32,120 nucleotides of DNA from an uncultured Eubacteriales bacterium (GCA_900547745.1 URHT01000021.1:1-32120), one strand, 5' to 3'; shown: positions 24,395 to 31,881, counted from the stretch's first letter. Translations and numbers: made by a program. Notes: generated by a model not told the origin, from the letters alone.

Positions 24395-24668
24395 ACCATC
24401 AGTTGACAAGGGCAAGCACGGTTTTGACGGGCAGAAATGCGCCCATACTGCGTCAAGTCCCTTGACAATACGGCAGTATTCTCGGCGGGCCTTTCCTTGT
24501 CTGGACACATTTCTGCTCCGGCAAAACTGCCCGCACCCGCCAGCGATGGATATTCGAGTGCTTTTTGGCTTTTGAGACGCAGGCGGGCGAGCGCCCGCTA
24601 AGGCGAAAAGGGCAAAAAGCGCCGGAAAGACGCGCTGGCAGGCGTGTTTGCCCTTGTTAACTGATGGT
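24395..24668. mobile_element. 274-bp non-coding element with 26-bp terminal inverted repeats (MITE-like)
   Basis: The left end (24395-24420, starting ACCATCAGTT) and right end (24643-24668, ending AACTGATGGT) are inverted copies matching at 24 of 26 positions. Inside are nested inverted repeats. GCAGAAATG (24431-24439) pairs with 24508-24516, ATACTGC (24445-24451) with GCAGTAT (24473-24479), and GTCAAG (24452-24457) with CTTGAC (24461-24466). There is no transposase and no credible coding sequence. It fills most of the 393-base gap between lysE and hxlR. The structure suggests a non-autonomous element or a large RNA hairpin; a clean target-site duplication was not found. Confidence 0.6.
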
Positions 24669-24682
24669 TTACCTGCTATCAT
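24654..24682 (+). promoter_or_regulatory. Promoter of the hxlR-type gene
   Basis: TTGTTA (24654-24659), a 17-base spacer and TATCAT (24677-24682). The -35 lies inside the right terminal repeat of the element, and the -10 lies inside the palindrome at 24674-24689. Confidence 0.55.
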
Positions 24683-24689
24683 GATAGCA
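24674..24689. promoter_or_regulatory. 16-bp perfect palindrome, probable operator of the HxlR-type regulator
   Basis: TGCTATCATGATAGCA is a perfect 16-bp palindrome between the divergent lysE and hxlR genes. It overlaps the -10 of hxlR. On the minus strand it also supplies a TATCAT with TTGCTT 16 bases upstream, a possible lysE promoter. A bound HxlR dimer would block both directions. Confidence 0.6.
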
Positions 24690-24747
24690 CCTGCGGCGGG
24701 AAAAGCAAGAGCGCAGATTTATATGAGCAGGTCAGGAGGAGCTAACC

Positions 24748-25077
24748 ATGTCCGAACAGCACTACGACTGTCCCTGTATGGAAAAATGCCCGCTGCACCA
24801 TGCCATGCAGCTCATCGGCGGCAAGTGGAAGGTGCAGATCCTGTGCGCCGTGTGCAACGCCGGCGCCATCCGCTACAATGCGCTGCGGGGCAAGCTGGAC
24901 GGCGTCAGCAATACGGTGCTGGCCTCCGCCCTGCGGGAGCTGGAGCGGGACGGCCTTGTGACCCGGACGGAATATCTGGAGGTGCCGGTACGGGTGGAGT
25001 ACAGCCCCACCGACAGCTGCCGGGAGCTGCTGCCCATTCTGGGGCAGCTGTCCGACTGGGCCGAAAAGCGGATGTGA
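24748..25077 (+). CDS. HxlR-family transcriptional regulator
   Basis: A 109-residue single-domain winged helix-turn-helix regulator. The family motif CPLHHAMQLIGGKWKVQIL (14-32) is followed by RYNALRGKLDGVSNTVLASALRELERDGLV (the recognition region) and the wing YLEVPVRVEYSPT. The N-terminus carries three closely spaced cysteines (Cys8, Cys10, Cys14). HxlR/YodB-type proteins often use such cysteines to sense electrophiles, quinones or oxidants, so a redox or thiol signal is plausible. AGGAGGAG lies about six bases before the ATG. Divergent from a LysE-type exporter, which is the likely target along with itself. Confidence 0.88.
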   Translation: MSEQHYDCPCMEKCPLHHAMQLIGGKWKVQILCAVCNAGAIRYNALRGKLDGVSNTVLASALRELERDGLVTRTEYLEVPVRVEYSPTDSCRELLPILGQLSDWAEKRM

Positions 25078-25084
25078 GTGGAAA

Positions 25085-25118
25085 ATATCCCGCCGGTGCT
25101 GGGGCACCGGCGGGATAT
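25085..25118. terminator. Bidirectional terminator between hxlR and mgtC-like genes
   Basis: A perfect 15-bp stem (25085-25099 with 25104-25118) around a TGGG loop separates the convergent genes. On the minus strand it is followed by UUUUC; on the plus strand the U content is poor, so it probably works best for the MgtC-family gene. Confidence 0.8.
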
Positions 25119-25140
25119 CTGTGTATGTAGGCTGCCCGCG

Positions 25141-25848
25141 TTACACGGAGACGCGGCGGACACCGTCGTTGGCCTTCATAAAGGCCAGCGCCTCCTCGTG
25201 GCTGATGGGTGGATCCAGCTTGGCCGTGACCTCCATGCGGAGGATGCCGTTCTCCCGGGTCAGGCTGCTCTCGGTGATCTGGCCGCGGTGGGCCTTCACC
25301 AGCTCGTCGAAGCGGGCCAGCAGCTCGTCGCTGTCCGCCATCTCCACCACCAGCTCCTGCGTGGTGAGGGCGTCGGCCCCCACGGGGAAGCGGTGGAACA
25401 CGATCTGGATGACCACCAGCACGGCCGTCTCGATGAGGCCTACCCAGTACAGGCCCGCACCGATGGCCATGCCCACGGCGGCAGTGCCCCACATACCGGC
25501 GGCAGTAGTCAGGCCCCGGATGGAGTTGCCGTTCTTGAAGATGACGCCGGCGCCCAGAAATGAGATGCCGCTGACCACCTGCGCCGCGATGCGGGCGGGG
25601 TCGGCGCCCCGCAGGCCGTCCACGGACACCAGATCCACAAAGGCGTACTTGGACAGGATCATGAACAGTGCCGAGGTGCAGGCGATGATGCAGTGTGTCC
25701 GGACGCCGGCCTCCTTCTGGCGCTTGCTGCGCTCCAGTCCCACCAGCGCGCCCAGCACGGCCGCCAGCACAATGCGGATGAAAAACTCCAGATTATCGAA
25801 AACGGTCAGCGCCGTCTCCGGCAGGTAAGCAGTCAAGCCTGACAGCAT
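25141..25848 (-). CDS. MgtC/SapB-family membrane protein
   Basis: A 235-residue protein with an N-terminal membrane domain of about four to five helices (residues 20-155) carrying the family blocks FFIRIVLAAVLGALVGLERSKRQKEAGVRTH and GISFLGAGVIFKNGNSIRGLTTAAGMWGTAAVGMAIGAG. A soluble ACT-like C-terminal domain (about 160-235) follows. Family members are linked to Mg2+ homeostasis and control of the F-type ATP synthase; transport itself is not established. AAAGGAGG lies eight bases before the ATG at 25848. No Mg2+ riboswitch-like leader is apparent in the short upstream region. Confidence 0.88.
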   Translation of the reverse strand: MLSGLTAYLPETALTVFDNLEFFIRIVLAAVLGALVGLERSKRQKEAGVRTHCIIACTSALFMILSKYAFVDLVSVDGLRGADPARIAAQVVSGISFLGAGVIFKNGNSIRGLTTAAGMWGTAAVGMAIGAGLYWVGLIETAVLVVIQIVFHRFPVGADALTTQELVVEMADSDELLARFDELVKAHRGQITESSLTRENGILRMEVTAKLDPPISHEEALAFMKANDGVRRVSV

Positions 25849-25891
25849 GGCGGAGCCTCCTTTCGCGGTGCAAGCCGCAGTTTGTAAAGAT

Positions 25892-25920
25892 AGTATCCTC
25901 TATTATACGCGGTGTGTCAA
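25892..25920 (-). promoter_or_regulatory. Candidate promoter of the mgtC-like gene
   Basis: Minus-strand TTGACA (25920-25915), 17-base spacer and GATACT (25897-25892). A perfect TATAAT (25907-25902) also lies within the spacer but has no -35 at a proper distance, so the exact start is uncertain. Confidence 0.5.
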
Positions 25921-25991
25921 GCTTTCAGCAGGGGGAATTCTGTCAAATTGCCTAAAATCCTGCGCACTTTTGCAGGTGTTTCCCGTTTTTA

Positions 25992-26020
25992 TTGACATCT
26001 TTTCGCAAAGCGTCTATAAT
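25992..26020 (+). promoter_or_regulatory. Perfect consensus sigma-A promoter of the ABC importer operon
   Basis: TTGACA (25992-25997), exactly 17 bases, then TATAAT (26015-26020): both hexamers match consensus at every position. Transcription should start near 26027. Such a strong promoter is usually held by a repressor, and a palindrome sits right at the start site. The ATG follows 50 bases after the -10. Confidence 0.88.
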
Positions 26021-26028
26021 GCAATTCA

Positions 26029-26047
26029 TTCAAAGGCCACCTTTGAA
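26029..26047. promoter_or_regulatory. 19-bp palindrome at the transcription start, probable operator
   Basis: Arms TTCAAAGG (26029-26036) and CCTTTGAA (26040-26047) flank CCA. Position at +2 to +20 suits a repressor that blocks initiation. The 19-bp symmetry resembles DtxR/IdeR-size sites but the bases do not match the DtxR or Fur consensus. Confidence 0.6.
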
Positions 26048-26070
26048 AATCGTGAACGGAGGAAAATCGA

Positions 26071-27225
26071 ATGAAGAAGTTTTTCGCACTTCTGCTGGCG
26101 CTGGTCATGGCGCTGAGTCTGGTCGCCTGCGGTGACAAGACGCCTGCCAATGACCCGCAGCAGGGCGGCAGCGATGGCGACACCGCTACCTATCCCGAGT
26201 ATTTCAACGGCATGGAGGATCTGATCGCCGCGGCACAGGCCGAGGGCGAGCTGGTCGTCTACGGTTCCTGCGAGGAGGAGTATCTGGCCGCCGCGTGCCA
26301 GCACTTCGAGGATCTGTTCGGCATCAAGACCTCTTTCCAGCGCCTGTCCACCGGCGAGGTGCAGGGCAAGATCGAGGAGGAGAACGGCAATCCTTCCGCC
26401 GACGTCTGGTTCGGCGGCACCACCGATCCGTACAACGTCTGCGCTGCCGAGGGTCTGCTGGAGGCTTATGACGCCGCCAACGCCTCCCATCTGGTGGGCG
26501 ACATGTACCGCGACAAGGACGGCTACTGGTACGGCATCTACAAGGGCATTCTGGGCTTCATGGTCAACACCGACGAGCTGGCCCGCATGGGCATCGAGGC
26601 TCCGCAGGACTGGGCTGACCTGCTGAAGGACGAGTACAAGGATCTGATCTGGCTGTCCAACTACAACACCGCCGGCACCGCCAAGCTGGTCATCAACACC
26701 ATGATCCAGAAGTACGGCCACGATGAGGGCATCAAGTATCTGGTGGATCTGGACAAGAACATCGAGGTCTACACCAAGTCCGGCTCCGGCCCCAGCAAGA
26801 ACGTGGGCACCGGTGAGTGCGTCATCGGCATCGGCTTCCTGCATGACGGCATCACCCAGATCGTGGACAACGGCTACACCAACATTGAGCTGATTATCCC
26901 CTCCAGCGGCACCTCCTTCGAGGTGGGCGCCACCGCCATCTTCAAGGGCGCTGCCCATTCCAACGCCGCCAAGCTGTGGATCGAGTACGCGCTGTCTCCT
27001 GAGTGCGTGAATCAGGCCGCCCAGTACGGCTCCTACCAGTTCCTGGTCATCGACAACGCTACCCAGCCCTCTCAGGCCGCCGATTTCGGTCTGGATCCCA
27101 ACAATGTCATGGATTATGACTTCGAGGACGCCAAGAACAACATCAAGACCTACGTTGAGGAAGTGATGGCCGCTCTGGCCGACAGCGGCGCCGACACCGG
27201 TGCGGATCGTTTCCAGACGGAGTGA
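26071..27225 (+). CDS. ABC transporter substrate-binding lipoprotein (Fe3+/phosphonate/polyamine type)
   Basis: A 384-residue lipoprotein with signal and lipobox LVAC (Cys20). The mature domain is the type II periplasmic-binding fold seen in AfuA/FbpA and PhnS-like proteins. AEGELVVYGSCEEEYLAAACQHFEDLFGIK at the start, STGEVQGKIEEENGNPSADVWFGG, YGIYKGILGFMVNTDELARMG and a C-terminal helix region are visible. It captures the ligand outside the membrane for the downstream permease and ATPase. Ferric iron, 2-aminoethylphosphonate or a polyamine/thiamine-like ligand are all possible. CGGAGGAAAAT precedes the ATG. Very high expression is expected from its consensus promoter, with an internal terminator after the gene. 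Confidence 0.87.
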   Translation: MKKFFALLLALVMALSLVACGDKTPANDPQQGGSDGDTATYPEYFNGMEDLIAAAQAEGELVVYGSCEEEYLAAACQHFEDLFGIKTSFQRLSTGEVQGKIEEENGNPSADVWFGGTTDPYNVCAAEGLLEAYDAANASHLVGDMYRDKDGYWYGIYKGILGFMVNTDELARMGIEAPQDWADLLKDEYKDLIWLSNYNTAGTAKLVINTMIQKYGHDEGIKYLVDLDKNIEVYTKSGSGPSKNVGTGECVIGIGFLHDGITQIVDNGYTNIELIIPSSGTSFEVGATAIFKGAAHSNAAKLWIEYALSPECVNQAAQYGSYQFLVIDNATQPSQAADFGLDPNNVMDYDFEDAKNNIKTYVEEVMAALADSGADTGADRFQTE

Positions 27226-27262
27226 TTTGAACGCAGCATATCCTGACCCTCAGCACTTTCAC

Positions 27263-27299
27263 GGGGCGGCGGCGCTGGCCGCCGCCCCGCTTGTTTTTT
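27263..27299 (+). terminator. Intra-operon terminator after the binding-protein gene
   Basis: An 11-bp G/C stem (27263-27273 with 27278-27288), loop GCTG, then GCTTG and six T residues (27294-27299). It lies between the binding-protein and permease genes. Partial read-through would give excess binding protein over membrane components. The remainder of the 120-base gap carries only the permease SD. Confidence 0.8.
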
Positions 27300-27345
27300 A
27301 TCCACTACACCTACCATTCCTTTCGGGATGAGAAAGGAGCGTTCT

Positions 27346-29058
27346 ATGGCACGAACCCAAGGTGCGGCGCTGGATCGGAAAAAATTGATGGCAGACCCCA
27401 TCATGGTCACTACCATCGTCGTGCTCATCGCATTTCTGACTTTGTTTATCCTCTATCCGCTGGCCATCCTGCTGGTGGATAGTTTTGTGGGAGACGGCTC
27501 GCTGAGTCTGGATACGTTCCGGCGCATCTTCGCCATGCCGCGCTTTACCACCGCCATCACCAACACCCTGAAGGTGGGCTTTCTGGTGGGCATCCTGTCT
27601 GCCCTCATCGGCCTGCTGTTCGCCTATGTGGAGGTCTATGTCCGCATGGGGAGGTTCGTGGGCGGCCTGTTCAAGGTGGTGTCCACGCTGCCGGTGGTTT
27701 CGCCCCCCTTCGTGCTGAGCCTTTCCATGATCATGCTGTTCGGCAAGGCGGGTATCATCACCCGGTTCCTGCTGGGCATCTACGACAACAGCGTATACGG
27801 CTTCTGGGGCATCGTGGTGGTGCAGACCCTGACGTTCTTCCCGGTGTGCTACATGATGCTCAAGGGCCTGCTGAAGAACATCGACCCGTCGCTGGAGGAA
27901 GCGGCACGGGACATGGGCGCCTCCCGCTGGAGGGTGTTCACCAGCGTGACGCTGCCGCTGCTGCTGCCGGGTCTGGGCAACGCCTTCCTGGTGACGTTCA
28001 TCGAGTCCATCGCCGATTTCGCCAACCCCATGATCATCGGCGGCTCCTACGACACGCTGGCCACCACCATCTACCTGCAGATCACCGGCTCCTACGACAA
28101 GCCCGGCGCGGCCGCCATGGCCGTGGTGCTGCTGTGCATCACCCTGCTGATGTTCGTGGTGCAGAAGTACTATCTGGAGGCCAAGACCGCCGCCACCCTG
28201 ACCGGTAAGGCCTCCCGCGCCCGGATGCTCATCGAGGACAAGAGCGTGAAGATCCCGCTGACCATCCTGTGCGCGCTGGCTGCCGGATTCGTTATTCTGA
28301 TGTACCTGTGCGTGCCCATCGGCGCGTGCTTCCCCACATGGGGCTTCAAGTTCTTCCCGCTGACGGGCAAGTGGTTCGGCCTGGTGTTCACCCGCTACCA
28401 CGGGCTGCAGGCGTTCCGCGACTCCTTCGTGCTGAGCATGATCTCCGCACCCATCACCGCCCTGCTGAGCATGATCATCTCCTATCTGGTGGTGAAGCGG
28501 AGGTTCAAGGCCAAGGGCTTTATCGAGGCCGTTTCCATGCTGGCCATGGCCGTGCCCGGCACGGTGCTGGGCGTGGGATATATCCGCGGCTTCGCCGGCG
28601 GCGTGTTCAACACCGGCTTCCTGCAGGGTCTGTACGGCACGGGGCTGATCCTCATTATCGTATTCGTGGTGCGGTCGCTGCCCACCGGCACCCGCAGCGG
28701 CATCTCCGCCCTGCGGCAGATCGACAAGTCCATCGAGGAGTCCGCCTACGACATGGGCGCCGACAGTCTCAAGGTGTTCATGACCGTGACGCTGCCGCTG
28801 ATCAAGGACTCCTTCCTCAGCGGTCTGGTCACCGCCTTCGTGCGCAGCATCACCGCCATTTCCGCCATTATCCTGCTGGTGACGCCGCAGTTCCTGCTGA
28901 TCACCGTGCAGATCAACGAGTTCGCCGAAAAGGGCTCGTACAGTCTGGCCTGTGCCTTCGCCACCATCCTGATCGTCATCACCTACGGCGCGGTGCTGCT
29001 GATGAACCTGTTTATCAAGCATTTCGGCACCAGTAAAAACATGAAGGAGGATCAATAA
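27346..29058 (+). CDS. ABC transporter permease, two fused transmembrane domains (FbpB/AfuB-like)
   Basis: A 570-residue permease formed by two BPD_transp_1 domains in tandem, about 12 membrane helices in all. Each half carries its EAA loop, EEAARDMGASRWRVFTSVTLPL and EESAYDMGADSLKVFMTVTLPL. The fusion is normal for the ferric/phosphonate subclass. The ATG at 27346 is preferred because GAAAGGAG lies six bases upstream; the ATG at 27328 would place the SD inside the coding region. It forms the channel for the adjacent binding protein and ATPase; the ATPase gene starts three bases after its stop. Confidence 0.9.
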   Translation: MARTQGAALDRKKLMADPIMVTTIVVLIAFLTLFILYPLAILLVDSFVGDGSLSLDTFRRIFAMPRFTTAITNTLKVGFLVGILSALIGLLFAYVEVYVRMGRFVGGLFKVVSTLPVVSPPFVLSLSMIMLFGKAGIITRFLLGIYDNSVYGFWGIVVVQTLTFFPVCYMMLKGLLKNIDPSLEEAARDMGASRWRVFTSVTLPLLLPGLGNAFLVTFIESIADFANPMIIGGSYDTLATTIYLQITGSYDKPGAAAMAVVLLCITLLMFVVQKYYLEAKTAATLTGKASRARMLIEDKSVKIPLTILCALAAGFVILMYLCVPIGACFPTWGFKFFPLTGKWFGLVFTRYHGLQAFRDSFVLSMISAPITALLSMIISYLVVKRRFKAKGFIEAVSMLAMAVPGTVLGVGYIRGFAGGVFNTGFLQGLYGTGLILIIVFVVRSLPTGTRSGISALRQIDKSIEESAYDMGADSLKVFMTVTLPLIKDSFLSGLVTAFVRSITAISAIILLVTPQFLLITVQINEFAEKGSYSLACAFATILIVITYGAVLLMNLFIKHFGTSKNMKEDQ

Positions 29059-29061
29059 GCC

Positions 29062-30138
29062 ATGGAAAAAGTGAAAAAGGGCGTCCGTCTGGAGCATATC
29101 TCCAAAATCTATCAGGATCCCAAGACCGGCAAGGACTTTTACGCGGTGAAGGATACCTCCCTGACCATCGAGCCGGGCAGCTTCGTCACGCTGCTGGGGC
29201 CCTCCGGCTGCGGCAAGACCACCACCCTGCGGATGATCGCCGGCTTTGAAAGTCCCGACGAGGGCGAGATCTATCTGGGCGACGAGGCCATCAACGCCCT
29301 GACCCCCAATAAGCGCGACACTGCCATGGTATTCCAGAGCTACGCACTGCTGCCCCACTACAACGTGTTCGACAACGTGGCCTACGGCCTGAAGCTGCGG
29401 AAGATCCCCAAGGACGAGATCCGCCAGCGGGTCATGAAGATCCTGGAGCTGGTGGAGCTGACCGGCATGGAGGGCCGCATGACCAACCAGCTGTCCGGCG
29501 GACAGCAGCAGCGCGTGGCGCTGGCCCGCGCACTGGTCATCGAGCCGTCCGTGCTGCTGTTCGACGAGCCGCTGAGCAATCTGGACGCCAAGCTGCGCGT
29601 GTCCATGCGCACGGAGATCCGCCGCATCCAGCAGGAGGTGGGCATCACCGCCATCTACGTCACCCACGACCAGTCCGAGGCCATGGCCCTGTCGGACAAC
29701 ATCATCATCATGAACCACGGCGTGGTGGAGCAGATGGGTACGCCGCAGGAGATCTACTACCATCCCAAGAACGAGTTCGTGGCGGACTTCATCGGCGAGG
29801 CCAACTTCCTCAAGGGCACCATGGTGGGCGTTGACGGCGATCACGCCGTGCTGGACGTGGAGGGCTATCGCACCCGTGTGGCCGGCCGTGACGATCTGGA
29901 AAGCGGCAAGGAGTATACCGTGGTGCTGCGTCCGGAGTCCGGCACGCTGGCCGACGAGGGCGGTCTGCCCTGCAGGGTGGTGCTGAGCTGCTTCATGGGC
30001 AGCTATCAGAACTATCATGTTATGGTGGGCAATACGCTGGTGAAGCTGGCGGAGCACGACCCAAAGAACAAGCACATCTATCAGGTGGGCGATATGTGCC
30101 ACCTTGTGTTCGAGCCGGACGGCGTACACGTCCTGTAA
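29062..30138 (+). CDS. ABC transporter ATP-binding protein (FbpC/PotA-like)
   Basis: A 358-residue ABC ATPase. Walker A is GPSGCGKT (46-53), followed by the Q-loop MVFQSYALLPHYNV, signature LSGGQQQRVALARAL, Walker B LLFDEPLSNLDAKLR and the switch histidine in YVTHDQSEAMAL. A C-terminal TOBE-type domain (about 240-358) probably senses ligand or regulates activity, as in PotA/FbpC/MalK relatives. The ATG is three bases after the permease stop, with AAGGAGG in the end of the permease gene, giving coupled translation. The operon ends in a strong terminator. Confidence 0.93.
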   Translation: MEKVKKGVRLEHISKIYQDPKTGKDFYAVKDTSLTIEPGSFVTLLGPSGCGKTTTLRMIAGFESPDEGEIYLGDEAINALTPNKRDTAMVFQSYALLPHYNVFDNVAYGLKLRKIPKDEIRQRVMKILELVELTGMEGRMTNQLSGGQQQRVALARALVIEPSVLLFDEPLSNLDAKLRVSMRTEIRRIQQEVGITAIYVTHDQSEAMALSDNIIIMNHGVVEQMGTPQEIYYHPKNEFVADFIGEANFLKGTMVGVDGDHAVLDVEGYRTRVAGRDDLESGKEYTVVLRPESGTLADEGGLPCRVVLSCFMGSYQNYHVMVGNTLVKLAEHDPKNKHIYQVGDMCHLVFEPDGVHVL

Positions 30139-30147
30139 GGCTTGACG

Positions 30148-30188
30148 CGGCAGCCGCCGCCGGGAAAACCGGCGGCGGCTGCCGTTTT
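30148..30188 (+). terminator. Rho-independent terminator of the ABC importer operon
   Basis: A perfect 16-bp G/C-rich stem (30148-30163 with 30169-30184) with loop GAAAA, then TTTT (30185-30188). It begins nine bases after the ATPase stop. Confidence 0.9.
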
Positions 30189-30211
30189 GTCCCCGGAGCC
30201 GGAAAAAAGGT

Positions 30212-30240
30212 GTGACAAACGGGGAATTTGATGCTACAAT
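30212..30240 (+). promoter_or_regulatory. Promoter of the racemase-like gene
   Basis: GTGACA (30212-30217), 17-base spacer and TACAAT (30235-30240), each one base off consensus, about 35 bases upstream of the ATG and after the preceding terminator. Confidence 0.7.
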
Positions 30241-30274
30241 AGAAATGTTGACTACGAAGATACGAGGTGTCCCC

Positions 30275-31369
30275 ATGAAGCGCACTTATCCGCAACTTGA
30301 GATCGATCTGGCCGTCCTGCGCAGCAACGCGCAGCAGGTCATCCGCCGATGCCGGGCGCAGAACATCCGCGTGTGCGGCGTGGTGAAGGGCGTGGACGGC
30401 CTGCCGGAGGTGGCCCGAGCGCTGCGCCAGTGCGGCGCGGAGGAGCTGGGCACCAGCCGTCTGGAGCAGGTGGAGAAGTGCCGCGCCGCCGGGATCGGCG
30501 GCCCATGGCTGCTGATCCGTATTCCGGGGCTCTCCGAGCTGCCGGACGTGGTGCGGCTGTGTGAGACGTCCTTGCAGAGCGAACGGGCCACGCTGGACGC
30601 GCTGGAGGAGGCATGCGTCCTGCAGGGCAAGACCCACCGGGTCATCGTCATGGCCGATCTGGGCGACCTGCGGGAGGGCTTCTGGGACAAGGATGAAATG
30701 GTGGACGTGTGCGTCCATGTGGAGCAGGAGCTGCCCCATGTGGAGCTGGCCGGCATCGGCGTGAACCTGACGTGCTACGGCTCCACCAAGCCCACGCCGG
30801 AGAAGATGCGGGAGCTGCTGGACATCGCCGGCCGCATCGAGCGGCGCATCGGGCGAAAGCTGGAGGTTATTTCCGGCGGCGCCACCAGCTCCTTTACGCT
30901 GGTACACTGGGGCATCATGCCGGCGGGCATCAACCACCTGCGCATCGGTGAGAACATTCTGCTGGGCAAGGACTTGCAGGTGGACTGGGGCATCCGGGAC
31001 ATGGACTATCTGCGGACGGACGGGTTCACCCTCCGGGCCGAGGTGGTGGAGGTGCGGGACAAGCCCACCTACCCCATCGGCGAGTTTGCCATCGACGCCT
31101 TCGGCCGCAAGCCGGTGTACGAGGATCGAGGCATCCGGCGGCGGGCCATTCTGGCGCTGGGACGGGCCGACGTGGGGGATCTGGAGTCCCTGCTGCCCCG
31201 GGAGCCGGGGCTCGCCGTCATCGGCGGCTCCTCCGACCACTGCATCGTGGACGTGGAGGACTGCCCCCGGCGGCTGGAGGTAGGCGACGTGGTGGAGTTC
31301 TCTCTGTGCTACAGCCACATGCTCTACGCCTCAAGCCGGGACGATATGGCCATTCAATTCGTAAATTAA
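30275..31369 (+). CDS. PLP-dependent amino acid racemase, ornithine-racemase-like (alanine racemase N-terminal fold)
   Basis: A 364-residue fold-type III PLP enzyme. LEIDLAVLRSNAQQV opens the barrel. Lys38 in CGVVKGVDG is the expected Schiff-base lysine, with G in place of the alanine-racemase VKANAYGHG motif, as in the Orr/YhfX group. VIVMADLGDLREGFW, VISGGATSSFTLVHWGIMPAGINHLRIGENILLG and VIGGSSDHCIVDVED match that group in order. It probably interconverts L- and D-forms of ornithine or a related amino acid. The ATG at 30275 is chosen for GAGGTG six bases upstream and because the earlier ATG lies inside the promoter. Co-transcribed with a small membrane protein 20 bases downstream. Confidence 0.83.
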   Translation: MKRTYPQLEIDLAVLRSNAQQVIRRCRAQNIRVCGVVKGVDGLPEVARALRQCGAEELGTSRLEQVEKCRAAGIGGPWLLIRIPGLSELPDVVRLCETSLQSERATLDALEEACVLQGKTHRVIVMADLGDLREGFWDKDEMVDVCVHVEQELPHVELAGIGVNLTCYGSTKPTPEKMRELLDIAGRIERRIGRKLEVISGGATSSFTLVHWGIMPAGINHLRIGENILLGKDLQVDWGIRDMDYLRTDGFTLRAEVVEVRDKPTYPIGEFAIDAFGRKPVYEDRGIRRRAILALGRADVGDLESLLPREPGLAVIGGSSDHCIVDVEDCPRRLEVGDVVEFSLCYSHMLYASSRDDMAIQFVN

Positions 31370-31389
31370 CATAGGAGGATCGTGACAAT

Positions 31390-31809
31390 ATGAAAAATAT
31401 GGGAGAGCTGAGCGTACTGCTCATCGGCGTGGTGGACGCGCTCTTTGCGTTTTTCGTGGTGGCGCCCATTATGCTGAACACTGCCAGCCTGTTTGGTGTG
31501 CAGAAGCGGTTCGCGCAGGCCATGGTGGAGGAGGGCGTCATCGACGCGGATACGGTGAAGCTGCTGCACCCGAAAAAGCAGATCGCCGGTGTGCTCATCT
31601 CGCTGGTGCTGTTCGCCGTGCTGATCTGGACGTGCTGGAAAAGCGCGCCCATGGGCTATCTCTGCGGCGGCGTGGCGCTGGTGGCCGGGTTCCTGAAGTA
31701 CCGCAAGATCGTGCAGTACAACAGCCTGACCGTCAAGCGGTTCCGCAACACCTACAAGGATCACATGGATGTCAAGAAGTTCAACAAGTTCGTGGATACC
31801 CATTTCTGA
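31390..31809 (+). CDS. Small membrane protein of unknown function
   Basis: Not recognised. It has 139 residues with an N-terminal hydrophobic helix (about 5-32), a soluble stretch (FGVQKRFAQAMVEEGVIDADTVKLLHPKKQ) and two hydrophobic helices (about 65-85 and 88-102). A basic cytosolic tail rich in Lys, Asn and Phe (FKYRKIVQYNSLTVKRFRNTYKDHMDVKKFNKF, read approximately) follows. AGGAGG lies about 11 bases before the ATG. It follows the racemase-like gene by 20 bases and shares its promoter and terminator, so a link to amino acid racemisation or transport is possible but unproven. Confidence 0.75.
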   Translation: MKNMGELSVLLIGVVDALFAFFVVAPIMLNTASLFGVQKRFAQAMVEEGVIDADTVKLLHPKKQIAGVLISLVLFAVLIWTCWKSAPMGYLCGGVALVAGFLKYRKIVQYNSLTVKRFRNTYKDHMDVKKFNKFVDTHF

Positions 31810-31822
31810 GACGCAGAAAAAA

Positions 31823-31856
31823 GGATGCACACGCTTCGCGTGTGCATCCTCTTTTA
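31823..31856. terminator. Bidirectional terminator between the unknown membrane gene and the antiporter
   Basis: A perfect 12-bp stem (31823-31834 with 31838-31849) with a TTC loop is flanked by TCTTTTAT on the plus side. Six A residues on the other side give UUUUUU for minus-strand transcripts. It serves both convergent genes. Confidence 0.88.
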
Positions 31857-31881
31857 TTTGCCTGCCGCAGCAGGAAGCCGC

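Noticed and set aside
24355..24668. Lysine riboswitch or other amino acid riboswitch in the lysE leader
   Set aside because: The length would fit, but I could not recognise the conserved core of a lysine riboswitch and no terminator/antiterminator pair precedes the start. The inverted terminal repeats point to an element instead. A covariance-model search would settle it.
24377..24682. Minus-strand 101-codon open frame upstream of lysE
   Set aside because: It coincides with the inverted-repeat element, includes its terminal repeats and has no SD; better explained as non-coding.
26029..26047. Fur or DtxR box at the ABC importer
   Set aside because: Size and symmetry are similar but the bases differ from the GATAATGATAATCATTATC and TTAGGTTAGCCTAACCTAA patterns at most positions.
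27298..30285. Minus-strand open frame of 995 codons
   Set aside because: It is antisense to the ABC permease and ATPase genes, which are certain, and its product is His/Gln/Gly-rich without any domain.
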